This document shows, one piece after another, positions 39,218 to 50,029 of a DNA stretch of 64,000 bases. Origin of the DNA: Apostichopus japonicus (Eukaryota > Echinodermata > Holothuroidea > Aspidochirotida > Stichopodidae). A program made the position numbers and the translations under genes. Position 1 is the stretch's first letter, and each line of letters begins with the position of its first letter. The notes under the pieces are model-generated. The model made no database searches and was not told the origin of the DNA. It saw nothing but the letters and a program-made list of their open reading frames with translations. The stretch spans positions 3,164,001 to 3,228,000 of the forward strand of contig NC_092568.1 of assembly GCF_037975245.1 (NCBI RefSeq), given 5' to 3'.

Positions 39218-41185
39218 TCTGCATTAGCGTAGATGACGTCACGTTCTGTACTGTTCAAATCATATTGGAAATGTCCATCCTTAACGATTAAAAATTTGTT
39301 TCTCTGTCAAACGCAACATTAGCGTTCTCATACTTTGACAACATGTTTAGAAATTATTTATCATTTTTTAAGGTAACTTCTTTGGGCCACCAGATAATCC
39401 TTCTAAAAATTTGCATCACAAACTTCTTTTCACCAAAGAATGAACAACAAAGTTTAGTAAATGCCCCCTTCATTACTGTGGACCAAACATATTTTAGTAT
39501 GTTTAAATACCTAACTACAATATTACACATGTACAAACATTTTAGCGCAACATCACCAATGAAACTGAATCACATAATTAATTATGTGCAAATTATGGCA
39601 CATACTATAACAGCTGAGACATGCTTGGTCAGACCAAATGACTCCAATACTTTATAATATTCAAAAGCCACTGAAGTCCACCTCCATACAAATCTGTTAT
39701 GTTGTATATGGGACATTTTTTAACATTGACCTGAAATGACCTAAACTGACACATGACCTTATATTTGAGAACACCATATATTAGAACACATGAATTATTA
39801 CAATACTCAGAGGCCTCTTTATCACAGGCCTCAAAAATTTGAGCTATTTTACTGGCTAAATACACATGGAGTTGGCCAGTAAACAAACATTGAAGGCAAG
39901 TGTGCAGTTTTCCGCCAGTTGACATTATTGAACAAAAACAACTGATGAGCAGGTGAACCATTAGTTAAAACAATGGCATGATTCTGCACTTGACAAGGAG
40001 CCTGGGATGACTGCTAAACTATCAGCAAAATACTGTAGGCTGCTCCCATAAGCCTGAAAAGTAACTGATCAATGCATGCTATAATTCAGGATAATGCTGG
40101 GGAAAACATGATTTTAGCCATTTCAGTTAAGTTGCATGTACAGTTAACATCTTAGCAAGAGACTAAATTTGTAAACTACTTTTATCTTTTATCAACATTT
40201 CATGAATATCCATGAAATATTTAGTACAGGAGAAGAACTTTCTAGTAGACTGTGTGCAGACAGGTCTGCCAGTTGACTGTTTATTACTCACCAGCTTTAC
40301 CCTCTCAAGAAACAACATTTCCTTTACATCAAGCTCTATGCATGTATGTGCTTGAATCATCAAGCATATCAGTATTAAGAGGCTTTAGTGGATTTCAAAC
40401 AAATTAGAAAAGATACCAGAAAATGAAGGCCAAATAAGTCCACCAAACTGAATCAGGAATTATGAAATTAGACACAAAATGTTTGGTAATGTAAAAATAA
40501 AATTACATTGAAGTCCCCCCCACAACCTCCCCCCTTAATTTGATTCAGTGGTTAATAACGCATATATCAGGAGCAGCTACGTTTTTTTATCCTCAAACAT
40601 CTCTTAGTGAGATTTTATGTTTACTGCAAATAATACATGGCTTGAAAACTACAAAGTTACCATCTATCATTGCTCTGATATTTGATCCCATTACAGGTAA
40701 CTGACCCTTTTAGGCTTCGATTTGTCAGAGCTGTTCTACATCATTGCACTATCTTTCTTGGTTATTGTGAACATATTTTCCCTTCTGGAACATTCTCTAT
40801 ACAGGGACATACGCACTGTACTAGGCATGGAAGGAAACATGTTGTTGTAGACATGTTTCTCCTGCTTGGCATTACAGAGAAGTTAAAACTCTTCCCAAAT
40901 AATTGAGTTAACTAAAGACATCCAAGTTCTTCTTATTGATACGACAGTCAACAAAAAATATGAACATTGTAGCCTAACATATTAACTGTGGCTGTGATGG
41001 TGACCTATTCTATACTGCTCAAGAAATCTACACAAAACCTTATACACTATTCATCACTTTGCCAAATTGTATTTCACCATTTCACTTCCTATTTTAATCC
41101 CTGGAACTGAAATCGCTGGTACAAACAAACTGACTGAGTGACTGGCTGTTTTGATCATCATCTAGAATCAAAAATCAAGTCTTCA

Positions 41186-41549
41186 TTAAATGCATTGAAG
41201 ACTTGCCCCAAATCGTGTTTCGCCCTCTGAAAAAAAGTTAACTTTCCATTGCTTGCAAGTGAAGTTTGCTTCTTGTCGCTACAAAATGCAGACAGTAATG
41301 AAACGTGATACCTTGTTCTCTTTTATCTGGACCTGAGATGTCCATTGCTGCTATGTACACTGTGTTGTGGGTATTGACCGTAGCTGCATGTATTGACTGT
41401 ACATTAGTGTCTCATTACCAACGGTAGCAAGCTGTGTGTGTATTTTCTGGATCGATGGTGGTGTCTAACACTTCAGTTATTTCATTCGAAACTAGGTCAG
41501 ATTACGGGCTTAGACATTTCTTTGTGAGCGTAATCTTCACTCCCTTTAA
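41186..41549. mobile_element. 364-bp MITE with TTAA ends, copy 2 (inverted relative to copy 1)
   Basis: It starts TTAAATGCATTGAAGACTTG and ends CTTCACTCCCTTTAA. The interior matches the reverse complement of 24761-25128 throughout, for example ctacaaaatgcagacagtaa and gtagcaagctgtgtgtgtat, with scattered substitutions. Two copies with coincident TTAA ends confirm the element boundaries. Confidence 0.82.
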
Positions 41550-42261
41550 TTGTTATGCTTTTCTCTAATACTTAGTAAGTTTATCATTAAATTTACAGTA
41601 TGTAACCTGATCATATAATCTGTATAATGTAGGTAGGTATAAAATTAATTTTGAAGTGTTGAGCCTGAATTTATCCTACTCCACACAAGTATGGTAAGTG
41701 TAATGTAAGTAAGGTAAGACAATGAAAAATTTAACACAGTTTTCAATATTTACAAAGAACATGCCACTTATTATAAAGACAAACATAACATTTAAATTTA
41801 TGGATGTTTTATAGCAAATATAAATGAACATACGTAAAAAGTATGTTGAAAAGTCCAAAATTGATTGGATATTTTATACAAGTCACATACTTGTTTGAAA
41901 AGAAGACTTTGTAGGATAAACATGAAAACTAAGAAAAAGCAGGAAAATGGAATAATGACCGGTTAAAGGAAAAACAGCTAACCTTACTCACTCTAGCATT
42001 CTTTAAAGTTATTAAATTGGCTAGCAGTTGGTATTGTGTTACAAGTACAGGTATCTATCAAATTACAAGCTTAAAACCAGTACTTTTGCAGTGAAGAAAG
42101 CCAGAGTTCCTACAGTACCTAACATTGACAGGAGTTTTTGGAATAGGGTTACATATATGTTAGTAATGAAATCATTCAAATTGCTTGAAAGTATGATAAA
42201 TTCATATTCTATGCGAATTCTCGTTTGATATGTGTCCCTATATATATCTATCAGCTTAGGC

Positions 42262-42642
42262 CAGTGGTTCTCAAAGTGGTCCCTGCCGCCCCCCTGTGGG
42301 TGTTGGGAAGTCTCAGGGGAGGCGCTACAGGGTACACAGGGGGGTTGACACTGATTTGGGGGTCCCTGACGATTATGACACAACACTGCAGCGATTTATG
42401 ACAAAATAAGGCATCCAGGGGGTCTGGGAACAAAAACAATAACTATTGTTGAGAGAAAATTCATCATCTTGTAGGGAATGTAGGCTATTTTTTAATTCCT
42501 ATATGCATATCTTCAAACAATCTGATTGCTCGCTTGAGCGGCAGACTATGAACGGTAGGTCGAGGGGAGGGGGTAGGGGGGCATTGGGACAGTTCAAAAC
42601 GGTCGAAGGGGGCGGTCGTCTAAAAAAGTTTGAGAAGCACTG
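42262..42642. mobile_element. 381-bp hAT-type MITE
   Basis: The terminal inverted repeats are CAGTGGTTCTCAAA and, inverted, CAGTGCTTCTCAAA, with one mismatch in 14. An identical 8-bp target duplication, GCTTAGGC, flanks it at 42254-42261 and 42643-42650. CAGTGGTTCTCAAA-like ends plus 8-bp duplications are diagnostic of hAT transposons. The interior is GC-rich and has no transposase, so it is non-autonomous. Confidence 0.9.
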
Positions 42643-43638
42643 GCTTAGGCCAGCAAGGGATTGTCTGGTGGTAAGAAAAAGAAACTTACTAGGGGAGAAA
42701 TTTCCAATGTACGTTGGTACAGTTTGAGAAGAACATAAATTGTATGGCTTGAAACAGAACTGAACTAGTGACCTCAGAATTATAAGTCCAGAGCTGATTG
42801 ATCACTAGCAACTATTACTTGATGGTAATCCTTAGATATAAACATTTCTTTGCTGGGAGGGAGAGAGGGGGGGGGGGAATTCAGAAGTAATTGTACCTTG
42901 CATATCATTTTACCAGGAACCATTACCCAGTTTTACTTCCATATGACAGCAGTGGGGTAAGGATTTGGATTTTTTCTATATAATCAACGAGAGAAAAACT
43001 CACTGGACAAATTAAAAATGATTTGTAAAGAGCAAACAAGAACAGGTTTCGGACCAGTGACCTCAAGATAATCCTGTAATCCTGAGGTCAGTGGTTTCAT
43101 AAATATTTTGGAATTGTTAGCTTTGACTTTCGGAATATCCCATGAAGCAGCTTTGATCTTCCTTATTTGGTAGTAACTCCTCCATTCAATCTGGGACGAA
43201 TGTGTGGTGATATACTACAACAGCTATTGCAACTATTTAGTACTGTAGTTTGCCATTTTTGCAATAATTTATAGTTGATGCTGAACCAAAGCCCACCACG
43301 AAAAACTATGTAGTTGAATACTTCAGGGGCAACAGGTGTAACATTCTACAACCATCTCCATTGGACACCACAGACAACTGGTAAGCAGTGGTGCTTGAGG
43401 GAATCTGAAAACTGAACTGAATGAGTCCTTTGCAGCAGTAAATAGTTGCAAGTAGTTAAGATCAAAGAATGTCCATGGGGGAAGTTGTCAACAGTTTAGC
43501 ACTATAATATTTGAACCATAACATAAGCTTTGACTCTCAACTTTATATATTTATATATATTGTTCGATACAGGTGACAGACACCTACAGTGGAATTACAA
43601 CCTTCCTTACCGGTTTCAAACCTCTGGACATACAATCA

Positions 43639-43710
43639 GCGTCCATAGCCTAGTGGTTAGGGTGTCCGCATATAAAGCGGGAGGCCCGGGATCGAATCCC
43701 AGTGGGGGCT
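43639..43710 (+). tRNA. tRNA-like sequence, probably a SINE head or tRNA pseudogene
   Basis: The 72-nt segment folds as a cloverleaf. The acceptor gcgtcca/tgggggc has one mismatch, the D-loop side is agcctagtggttaggg, the anticodon stem is tccgc/gcggg with loop atataaa (anticodon ATA), and the T arm ccgggatcgaatcccag has one mismatch. ATA is an unlikely anticodon for a working tRNA, and the sequence runs into agaagtttttgcactgttct and an AT-rich region. A SINE head or pseudogene is therefore more likely than a functional gene. Confidence 0.55.
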
Positions 43711-43911
43711 AGAAGTTTTTGCACTGTTCTGGATATCCAAGTCATTACAATTTCAATTACATATATCTATATGATAACTATTATTTAAAATGCAGGTTAT
43801 GAACTTGCAATGATAATCAACCATATATGTAAGCAATAATAAATATCAACCAAGTCCACCTATAGATAGTCAAAGGTAGAAGGAGGACAGTAGAACATAA
43901 ATCTACATATA

Positions 43912-44143
43912 TCGCATACACATATTAAAATACACATACACACATCAAAATATATACATATTAAAATACACATACACATATCAAAATATATACATATTAA
44001 AATACACATACACATATTAAAATACACAAATACATATTAAAATACACAAATACATATTAAAATACACATACACATATTAAAATACACATACACATATTAA
44101 AATACACATACACATATTAAAATGCACATACACATATTAAAAT
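43912..44143. repeat. tandem repeat of about 20 bp, about 11 units
   Basis: The core unit is tacacatacacatattaaaa, with variants containing tatatacatatta. The array lies about 80 bp from the candidate exon at 44225-44278. Confidence 0.9.
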
Positions 44144-44224
44144 GCAATGATTGTATATGTATATGATTGTATGCATTCCTTCTGCGTTTAGCTAAAAATT
44201 ATATATACAATAATATATGCTTAC

Positions 44225-44278
44225 CTTGAATTAACACAATTTGGCCACCCATCACTGCCCCCAGATGTGGTGCGGGAC
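44225..44278 (-). CDS. candidate 54-bp upstream exon of the bHLH-PAS gene
   Basis: The block is bounded by a strong acceptor (ttttcttttctttaaag) and a strong donor (TTCAAG/gtaagc). It is GC-richer than its surroundings. Two of three minus-strand frames are open. In one of these, one base plus 17 codons (SRTTSGGSDGWPNCVNS) and a final AG join the exon starting at 37082 as AG+A, giving Arg followed by MPAVFLSS in frame. It could therefore extend the N-terminus. It could also be a 5' UTR exon of the same gene, or belong to another transcript; the other open frame reads PAPHLGAVMGGQIVLIQ. I recognise neither peptide. Confidence 0.4.
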
Positions 44279-45229
44279 CTTTAAAGAAAAGAAAATCATG
44301 GATACTTAGAACTTGGACCAAAAGCCCTTCTTTGATACCACTTCAGATCCTATGTAAAAGTAATGATATACAGTTAGTGTCTTCTGGGGACGGACCACTG
44401 AGTACTGAGCTAGGAGTTCCAAGTTTATAAAGTAAATTCCAAAGCAACTAAACGGACAGACCTAAACCACACAATGCTGTAACACCCCATGGATATTGAC
44501 ATAGTTGGCACATGACTACTTTCATTTGACATAAAAGTGCAACTGCTTACAAGAGTTAACACATTCCCATCTGCAAGTAAAAATGACTGGTTCAACTTTT
44601 ATTATTTGCTTTGGCAAGCCTTTGAACTTTTGTGCATTACTAATTTACTATACCAACATCAGCCTCTCGAGTAAGTTTACAAACAAATTCCAACTGATAC
44701 TGATACCAGTTAGTGACCTGGCTCCACACAAATTGTGCCCTTTCCCATCTAAGGAACCTGCAAAAATTGACAACTTCTAGCACTGCACCCTCACCGAGTA
44801 CGCACTTCAGCACAACCAGATTACTTCCTCTTCCTTACTTATCCACCGTTGTAAACTTACACACACCTGCCTGCTCATTGACAAGTGATTGAGATTTCAA
44901 ATATATGTCATTTTTAGTGGACTTCAGTGACTGATGTTGTTTCCCAGAACATTATGTTCATATCTACCTTACTCTACCATCAGATTGTGGCAAAGTCTGA
45001 CATCAGTAGCGGCTGACAACTTTAGGCATCTGAACTAGAAAGCGAGCAGGCAGAGTGATTCCTGACGATATTTCACATTTAATGTAACATAACACACAAA
45101 TGGTTTGATCTCCACAGACACTAAACTTCTGGTCCTCACAAAGGTGAATCAACAAATAACTTTTAACTTTTTAAAACAACATTTACCCTCCTTTGCGATT
45201 TGAATAAATTCTGTTTACAAGGTTTTCGC

Positions 45230-48200
45230 ACATTCATCTCTGGTGAACTCAAGTGACTTTTAAACTTCAACCTTTGACCTCTCCAAAAAGAATATTTGGC
45301 TTCTTGTAGTCAGTCAGGCCATCTACCTACAACCTACCAATTTCATCCAAACTTTACTTTTGAAGTTATCATCTTTACAACCCTTTCAGACGTCAACCTC
45401 TGGTGAACTTAAATGACCTTTGACCTCTGTGACAAACCATGAGGTTCTTGTACTCACTAGTTTTGATCCACATACCTAGCATGGAGCTCATCCAGGGTTT
45501 CCTGTTGAACTGATCAAGTTCACAAAGCTTTCAGCTTTGGCCTCTGTTGAACTCAAATGACCTTTGACAGACCTGTCCAGATCATGTTAAAGTTCTTCTG
45601 CTCACTAAAGTGGATTTACCTACTGAATATGAAGCTCATGTAAGTTTTGTGTTTGTTGTTTCCTGTCTACATGGTTTAGAGACTTGACGTTAAATGACCT
45701 TTGACATCTATCAGATTCTTGTTACTCATCCAAGCTTTGTGAAGTTATTGTTTAGGAAGCTTTCAAACTTGGACCTGTTTTACCTGAAAATTGCACAAGA
45801 CATTTGGGTTGTTCTACTCACTGAGATGCATCCACATACTATGTAAGAAGTTCAGCAAAGTTTTGCTTTTGAACCTGTATTGTCTTTATAAGGTATTCTG
45901 ACCTTTGGTGACCTCAAATAACCTTTGACCACTACCAGCAACATTTACAATTATTCTCCTCACTAAGATGCATCCACATACCAAGCAAGTATGAAGTTGA
46001 ACGACAAAGTACTTTTTGAGCTATATGTGTATTTAGTCTTCACAAACCAAACCATACACAATGAAAACACACACACCATTTACCATCACATAGATTCCTT
46101 TTGCCTTCAGCATGGGAAAAAATTCAAGTTCCAAAAATTATTTTATCCAATATCATATTAATTGGTGAGTAGCCTATTTAACTAAATATTTGCATTTCTA
46201 ACAATTTCATCTCCACAACACTTTGCAGACTTTTAGTCACAGTTTGCAAAGATCATCAAAGTTTGCCTTTTTCTTCATTATCTGACAGCAACCACTGAAA
46301 TCCATGTTACAGGATTTTAGTATGGAATGCTATTGAAATTTACCACAGGTAACTTCCAAACTCCTCTCCATTATCTTCACCACTAGTAAACCTACTGTAA
46401 GTAATAATAAATTATCATTGTACTGCCACCTGTTTGGATTTTCTCCATTCCATCAGGACTGTTCCTCCATCCCCGGGGTAGTTTACCAGGTGACCTAGTA
46501 ACAAAGTTCTCATGGGACATTGTCTACAAGCACGTTTTTCCTCCAAAAAAAAAAGAATGTCTCTTTCATGGAGTGGATGACTACCAAATCATTGAATTAT
46601 ATGAAATTCATTTATGCACCTTAAGAAATTAATGACAACGGTGCAAGAACTTGAATGTTCCTTAAAGTGAAACATTTCTGCCTTGTCTGGTACACTTTCT
46701 AGTACTGACACACAGCTCTGTTCATATGTACAGTATGACCTGAATGTGCTTGAAACGTCATTTAACATTTAGTGGTCCACATGACCAAGTTCACATGTCC
46801 TTTTATGCCAAGCACCTGACATTGCTATTAAGAGCACAGCTGGTTACCTTTCAAAGAAATGTTTCATCAGGTTCACACACCTTACTGGAAAATTGTTCTA
46901 TAGAAATCTAAACGTTGTTACTATTTTAGTCCAATAGAGAGAGCACAAGCCTCAACATATAACAAACATAACTTTGGCCTCAGTTTTTTTTGCAAAAGTA
47001 GGTACTTTTTTAAGAAAAGTCACCCAGGAAGGAACCTGGGCACGAAAACCAACTACGGAACGAACGACTGATCCGCTCTCAACCCTTGGCATCGAAACTG
47101 TGACTGTGTGATCATCGTCAGGTGTGTATCACCATTCCCCTCGAAAGGGAACAGACACTACACATGATCTTAGCCAAAAGTAGGTTGTTCAGATACAGCT
47201 GTGTGGTAGGATTAGGTGAAAGGTTAATGATGCTACTTTGAAAAGCAACAAATATTCCCAAGACTTTAAACATCCCTTGTGACAAGAAAGCCAACAGGTC
47301 TAATGACTGTATTTCATAGTAATATTTCATCAGCTTCAAATACACTACAGCAAAATTGTCCCATAGCAATGTAAAAGTTATTATTAGTTTAGTCCAAAAT
47401 AGCATAAAATGCTTATAGCAAGCATCAACATAAAGAAAATAACTTCTACCTCAGTTCTTTTATGCAATTTAGGTTAGTTCAGATACAGTTGTGTGGAAGG
47501 ATTAGGTGAAATGTTGATGATGCTTTGAAAAGCAACACATTTACAACAAGCTTCTTGCAGTAATATTGCCGATGAAACACATCCAAACTTTACTTTTGCA
47601 ATTATCATACATTCCTGTTACAAAGTTTTCAGACTTGGATTTTTGTTGACCTCAGATGAGCTTCATCAACCACCACAGAAATTAAACAATACCATTGTGA
47701 CAATCACTATGGTGGATCTAAGTAAAATTAGGAGATTCATCTAAGCTTTACTAATTAATTTACAGTATTTATGTTTGCGTACTTGTGTCTATTGACCTCC
47801 AATGATCTTTTACTTCCTCAAAACAATAGGGTTGTTGTACTCATGAACAAACATCTACATCATGAGGTTCATGCTAGCTCCACCTTTGAAATTCCTATGT
47901 TAACAAAGCTTTCAGACTTTGACATCTCAAATGACATTTGACATCCATAAAAATACCAGGGTTCTATTATTCATCAAAATGAGCTCCAAACATCCAAACT
48001 TTAAGTTCGAAGTCATGTTTACAAGGCTTTCATACTTGGATCCATGTTGACCTCAAATGACCTTTGCCCTCCACAGAAGATATTGAGGGTATTGTCCTCA
48101 CTAATGTAGAGCTGTACATACAAAGTATGAGGTTCATCCAAACTTTACTAAGTTCAATGTGTGTACACATTTTTCAGACTTTGATCTCTCTTGACCTCAA

Positions 48201-48250
48201 ATTATGTCCTTTGACCTCTACATAGATCTGTCAAAGCTGAGGGTACAGCA
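45230..48250. repeat. degenerate satellite-like repeat rich in 'tgacctcaaatgacctttgacc'
   Basis: Diverged units of roughly 150-170 bp recur many times. Each joins a block like tgacctcaaatgacctttga to rttcttgtactcactaarat, catccacataccaagtatga, agttcatccaaactttactt and an acaaggctttcagacttt block. Copies are too diverged for a clean period. TGACCTTTGACC matches, reversed, the AGGTCAAAGGTCA direct-repeat-1 element. The U2-like block and ordinary DNA interrupt the array. Related scattered pieces occur at about 4440-4480, 8060-8350, 17560-17800, 38210-38380 and 39720-39780. Confidence 0.7.
46990..47182 (-). repeat. U2 snRNA-like insertion (snRNA-derived repeat or pseudogene)
   Basis: On the minus strand 47149-47180 reads CTTTTGGCTAAGATCATGTG followed by TAGTGTCTGTTC. 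This matches nucleotides of about 14-45 of metazoan U2 snRNA with two differences, and includes the branch-point-pairing region as GTAGTG instead of GTAGTA. The first 13 U2 bases are absent and the rest is unrelated to U2. The rest contains a hairpin-like ctttcgaggggaa, a cctgacgatgatcacacagt block and the stem gcccaggttccttcctgggt. It interrupts the surrounding satellite-like DNA. Confidence 0.5.
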
Positions 48251-49341
48251 AATGAAAGGGCTCTCTCAAGTAACTACAGTGTACCCCGGAAATTATTAAA
48301 TTATCTTATCGTTTGCACAATCATGAGTGGTGACAATTTAGCTTTTTTTTGAAACCTCTGAGGTAAACATATAGTTAAAGGTTTCACTTTAATTTGTTTT
48401 CACTCTAACCGTATTTACGTATTAAACTAATGAGGAAATAGGTTTATAGCCCTGAGTAAAAAGCTGTTTTAGTAGTGGCAGCGACAACCCTACTTTTTTA
48501 TTTCTTGTATATATCTGGTTTGTCTTATTTACTATGGGGGATTTTCAGAAATACATGAAAAAGAAGTAAATGGTGGTCTATTGTGTCAACAAAGAAAACT
48601 TAACTATATACTGCTTTTAATTGATAATACATTCATCTTGTTCATATTTCCTTAATCAAAATAACTTTTTGTAATATTTGTTTAGCTTTTAACGATCGAA
48701 TGCTGGATGACCAGCTAGAAGCTGCAGTCAAAATGCTTTTGCAGCAATGTCATTTTCCTCTGTGGATATTAAAATGATTTGTATGTTCTGTTGGAAAGAA
48801 GTGTAAAATCCAGTTAGGACACAATTGCCATGGTGATATCTGTCTCTCACTTTGCTGTGGCCAGATAGATTATAACAGATAGATTATAAAAGAAGAGACT
48901 TCAGATTCATATCTCTGTGTGATGTAGATTACTTTATAGGCTAGTGACTAGATTCAAATATAGTTGTGCACCAACAATAATACATGTACGATATGATAGC
49001 AGTGACTGCCGTTAGCTAGCTATAAGACTCTGACAGTAGGTGTTCGAATAGTAGCCAGGGTCTATGCAGATCAAGCTTTATATGCGATGGAGAGTAAATC
49101 TCAACAACATTATCATCCAAACCTACGTAAACTTAATCTCAAATTTACCGTAAATGCCAGTTATAGTGGCGTTCTGTTGTCTGCGGACTATCAGCGATGT
49201 ACCTCCTATGCAAAGTAGGCTACCTTCTTTTCCTCTGCTATAAACTAGAGATACAGTAGGTCTAACATAAGGTGTTGATCTTTCAAAAGCAACAGATTTT
49301 GCTAAGAAATCCCAAGACTTACTGGTTTGGATATTTACGAG

Positions 49342-49475
49342 TGAGGAGCTTACCTGTCTCCCCACAACCTTAGCACCTCGTTCTACCGTGCCTAGAATGA
49401 ATTGGTAACCCTTTTAACACTGTGGGCCAACTAAAGACTGGCTCCTCCGGTCAATGCCCTATCTTCTCATGAGAC
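49342..49475 (-). repeat. DIRS-family inverted terminal repeat, left copy
   Basis: This copy begins near cttacctgtctccccacaac and runs through ttagcacctcgttctaccg, cctagaatgaattggtaacc and gactggctcctccggtcaat. It is the inverted counterpart of 51541-51680, with only scattered differences by eye. Inverted terminal repeats of this kind are expected of DIRS-type elements. Confidence 0.8.
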
Positions 49476-49750
49476 CACTTCCCTTTCCAAAGGGACCTCC
49501 TCGCAGGAGCTGAGGGGTAGTCCGACCTGATTCCTCAGGGGTCTACCCTTGCCGATGTCTAAACACTAACATTGAGTCTCTAACGCGTTCAACGGGAGGG
49601 ATAGTCCTCCCTGTCCCCACCCTCTTGGGGGTCTACCCTCTTTTCCCCGTAAAGTTTGTACCCCTTATTTCTAACAAGGAATCCCTGTAGTAGCAGACAA
49701 GTACCTTAAAATCCTAGTTCGCCCTCACGACTCGCAGCTTATTACCGTAA

Positions 49751-49803
49751 GTTTCTACAAGTTTCTACAAGTTGCCACCAGTTACCACCAGTTACCACCA
49801 GTT
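49751..49803. repeat. 10-bp tandem repeat, five copies
   Basis: Consecutive units read gtttctacaa twice, then gttgccacca, then gttaccacca twice. The array sits inside the non-autonomous element at 49303-50024. Confidence 0.85.
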
Positions 49804-50029
49804 CTAATTGAACTCACCAGTTATATTCGGATGACCATCTAAGACCTCGTCAGTGGTAACCTCTCCCTCTTTTAGGTCCTCTGGCCTGTGTTGGGAGTTA
49901 TTTGTTCAGTCCTAGTGACCGCTCCTCCGTCTGGCTGTTTTCCAGCCCCTTGGGGGGAGGGACGCGGGAATGGAGACAGGTAAGCTGGTCACTGGTAAAT
50001 ATCCAAACCAGTAAGATTTGGGATTTTAC

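Larger units (their letters stand above)
49303..50024. mobile_element. non-autonomous element with inverted ends inside the DIRS cluster
   Basis: About 32 bp at the left (aatcccaagacttactggtt, then tggatatttac) recurs inverted at 49993-50024 (gtaaatatccaaaccagtaa, then gatttgggatt). Just inside each end lie the opposed strings cttacctgtctcc and ggagacaggtaag. The interior is GC-rich with no long frame and includes a 10-bp tandem repeat. It looks like a short derivative of the same DIRS family lying directly against the recombinase-bearing relic, or a nested insertion. Confidence 0.5.

Noticed and set aside
39825-40000. Second CAGGCCT-ended hAT-like element starting caggcctcaaaaatttgag
   Set aside because: No convincing opposite end or 8-bp duplication was found.
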